Source: Pyrenophora tritici-repentis (taxonomy: Eukaryota; Ascomycota; Dothideomycetes; Pleosporales; Pleosporaceae). Taken from it: DNA of 64,000 nt. The notes below the pieces were generated by a model. It was not told where the DNA came from. It ran no database searches and saw only the letters and a list, made by a program, of their open reading frames with translations. The first letter of the stretch is position 1, and each line of letters starts with the position of its first letter. The stretch covers positions 1,364,001 through 1,428,000 of the forward strand of contig NC_089392.1 of NCBI RefSeq assembly GCF_003171515.1, read 5' to 3'. Both the position numbers and the translations under genes were made by a program. This document shows, in pieces, positions 62,522-64,000 of this stretch.

Positions 62522-64000
62522 ATGGTTTGCATCCTCTACTTCGTCTTTGCCCTCCATGCGGCGGCTTTAGGGGCGTCATGCGACGTGCAGCAGAGCTCTG
62601 CAGACGTCCTCGATGTCGACCCGCTCCAGAATCCTTATCCTTACGATTTCCCGCCTCGATATGCTGCTGGGACTTCGGCGTTGTTCGCTATGCCTACGTG
62701 TAGGGGTATCACCCTGGAAGAAGCCACGATCGATCAATTGCAGAAGTACCTAAGTGACCGCATACTTACATCCACTCAACTGTTGGAGTGCTATCTGAAT
62801 CGAGCTCACCAAGTGGATGGATACATCAACTCTATCATCGAGCTGAACCCAGACGCGAATAAAATAGCTGCCACACTCGACGCTGAACGCGCAGCGGGTC
62901 GCGTTCGAGGGCCGTTGCATGGCATCCCATTCCTCGTCAAAGATAATATAGCCTCGAAAGACAGAATGGAAACGACCGCCGGAAGCTGGATGCTATTGGG
63001 AAGTGTAGTCCCTCGCGATGCATACGTCGTTGCGAAGCTGCGGGAAGCTGGTGCGCTTCTGATGGGCAAAGCAACCTTATCTGAATGGGCAGACATGCGA
63101 TCAAACAATTATTCTGAAGGTTATTCGGCGCGTGGAGGTCAAGCGCGAAGTCCCTACAATCTGACCACGAACCCTGGTGGCAGCAGTTCGGGTAGTGCAG
63201 CGGCGGTCGCCGCCAATGTGGTATCGTTTTCCTTGGGTAAGTCGGCCCTGCGGCCTGCTTTCCATAGTTTCTAATCCTCTGCAGGGACTGAGACGGATGG
63301 AAGTGTCATAAACCCTGCTGAGCGTAACGCCTTGGTGGGTATCAAACCTACAGTTGGGCTTACATCTCGCGCTGGTGTAATACCGGAGAGCATCCATCAG
63401 GACACTGTGGGCACATTTGGACGTACACTTCGCGACGCTGCATACGCTTTTAATGCCATTTATGGAAGCGACCCGCGCGATAACTACACGCTTGCACAGG
63501 AAGGTAGAACTCCTACAGGAGGCTACATGCGATTCCTTACCGAAAAAACTACTTTGCAGAATGCCACATTTGGGTTGCCTTGGAGTAGCTTCTGGGTGTA
63601 CGCCGATGAAGAACAGCAATCACAATTGCTGACGCTTATTGAACTGATTGAAAGTGCTGGCGGCACAGTAATAAACAAAACTGAGCTTCCCAATTACCAG
63701 AAGATCGTTTCACCGAATGGGTGGGACTGGGATTATGGCGGTACTCGTGGGTATGCTAACGAATCGGAGTACACTGTGGTCAAGGTTGACTTCTACAACA
63801 ACATCAAAACGTACCTTGCCGAACTCGAGAATACGAACATCCGTAGTCTGGAAGATATTGTGGCTTATAACTACGCGAACGACGGCACTGAAGGTGGCAA
63901 TCCCTGGCCTTTGGGTATAGCTGCGTTCTATTCGGGCCAAGACAGTTTCCTCGCGTCGCTGGAATCCAAGGGTGTAATGGATGAAACCTATTATGAAGCG
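62522..64000 (+). CDS. Secreted amidase-signature-family enzyme (3' end outside window)
   Basis: Exon 1 is 62522-63236, the intron 63237-63284 (48 nt), and exon 2 runs open to the window edge, giving at least 477 residues. The N-terminus MVCILYFVFALHAAALGA is a signal peptide. The amidase signature domain shows the catalytic lysine in GIPFLVKDNIASK, and the Ser-cisSer-Lys core with GGSSSGSAAAVA, followed across the intron by SLGTETDGSVINPAERNALVGIKPTVGLTSRAGVIP. These enzymes hydrolyse amide bonds; secreted fungal members act on unknown extracellular amides. A late region rich in Tyr/Asn (WDWDYGGTRGYANESEYTVV) is typical of fungal paralogues. The gene is truncated only by the window end; no internal break is seen. 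Confidence 0.93.

Overview
The window looks like chromosomal DNA of a filamentous ascomycete, most likely a Dothideomycete of the order Pleosporales. The genes carry short introns (about 45-60 nt, GT..AG, with CTAAC/CTGAC-like branch sites), there are fungal-specific families (DUF1770, Spd1/Dif1-like RNR regulator, Pbs2 MAPKK, LAMMER kinase Kns1, HET-domain NLR), and intergenic spacers run from a few hundred bp to 2.8 kb. The order-level assignment is inference from gene content and style; species cannot be told from the sequence alone.

Layout. 1-5.5 kb: a mostly gene-free stretch with one SRP subunit gene (sec65). 5.5-26 kb: conserved housekeeping and signalling genes: class III aminotransferase, Kns1-type LAMMER kinase, kinetochore Mtw1/Mis12, choline kinase, an auxin-efflux-carrier-type transporter, Pbs2 MAPKK of the HOG pathway, and Sec63 of the ER translocon. 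27.6-31.1 kb: a secreted tandem-repeat protein followed by a complete pogo/Fot1-type DNA transposon with identical 56-bp inverted ends and a TA duplication. 31.4-51.3 kb: a GT34-like protein with a damaged DxD motif, Hsp104 with heat-shock elements upstream, ribosomal protein uS8 (Rps22), a LysM/zinc-finger protein, a four-TM protein, a Spd1/Dif1-like protein with a PIP-box, the recombination translocase Rdh54, a decayed alpha/beta hydrolase, a DUF1770 protein divergent from calcineurin B, and a Fig1/Sur7-like membrane protein.

51.5-57.8 kb is the most interesting part. A 6.2-kb segment is bounded by inverted repeats (61 of 65 outer bases match; weaker inverted homology continues at matching offsets for about 430-480 bp) and by TA on each side. 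Its only gene is an intact 1478-residue HET-NACHT-WD40 NLR of the HET-E/HNWD type with 13 in-register 126-bp WD repeats. The ends of this segment share their design with the pogo-type transposon 20 kb away: both begin ACGT (or ATGT) and both carry two tandem 17-bp units at exactly bases 9-25 and 26-42. This suggests an allorecognition/immune-type NLR riding as cargo in a non-autonomous pogo-like element. 57.8-64 kb holds a coiled-coil protein, an F-box-type gene with an in-frame TGA, a small decayed coding fragment, and the 5' part of a secreted amidase cut by the window edge.

Intron coordinates are my own manual splices, checked for reading phase; they are not supported by transcripts.
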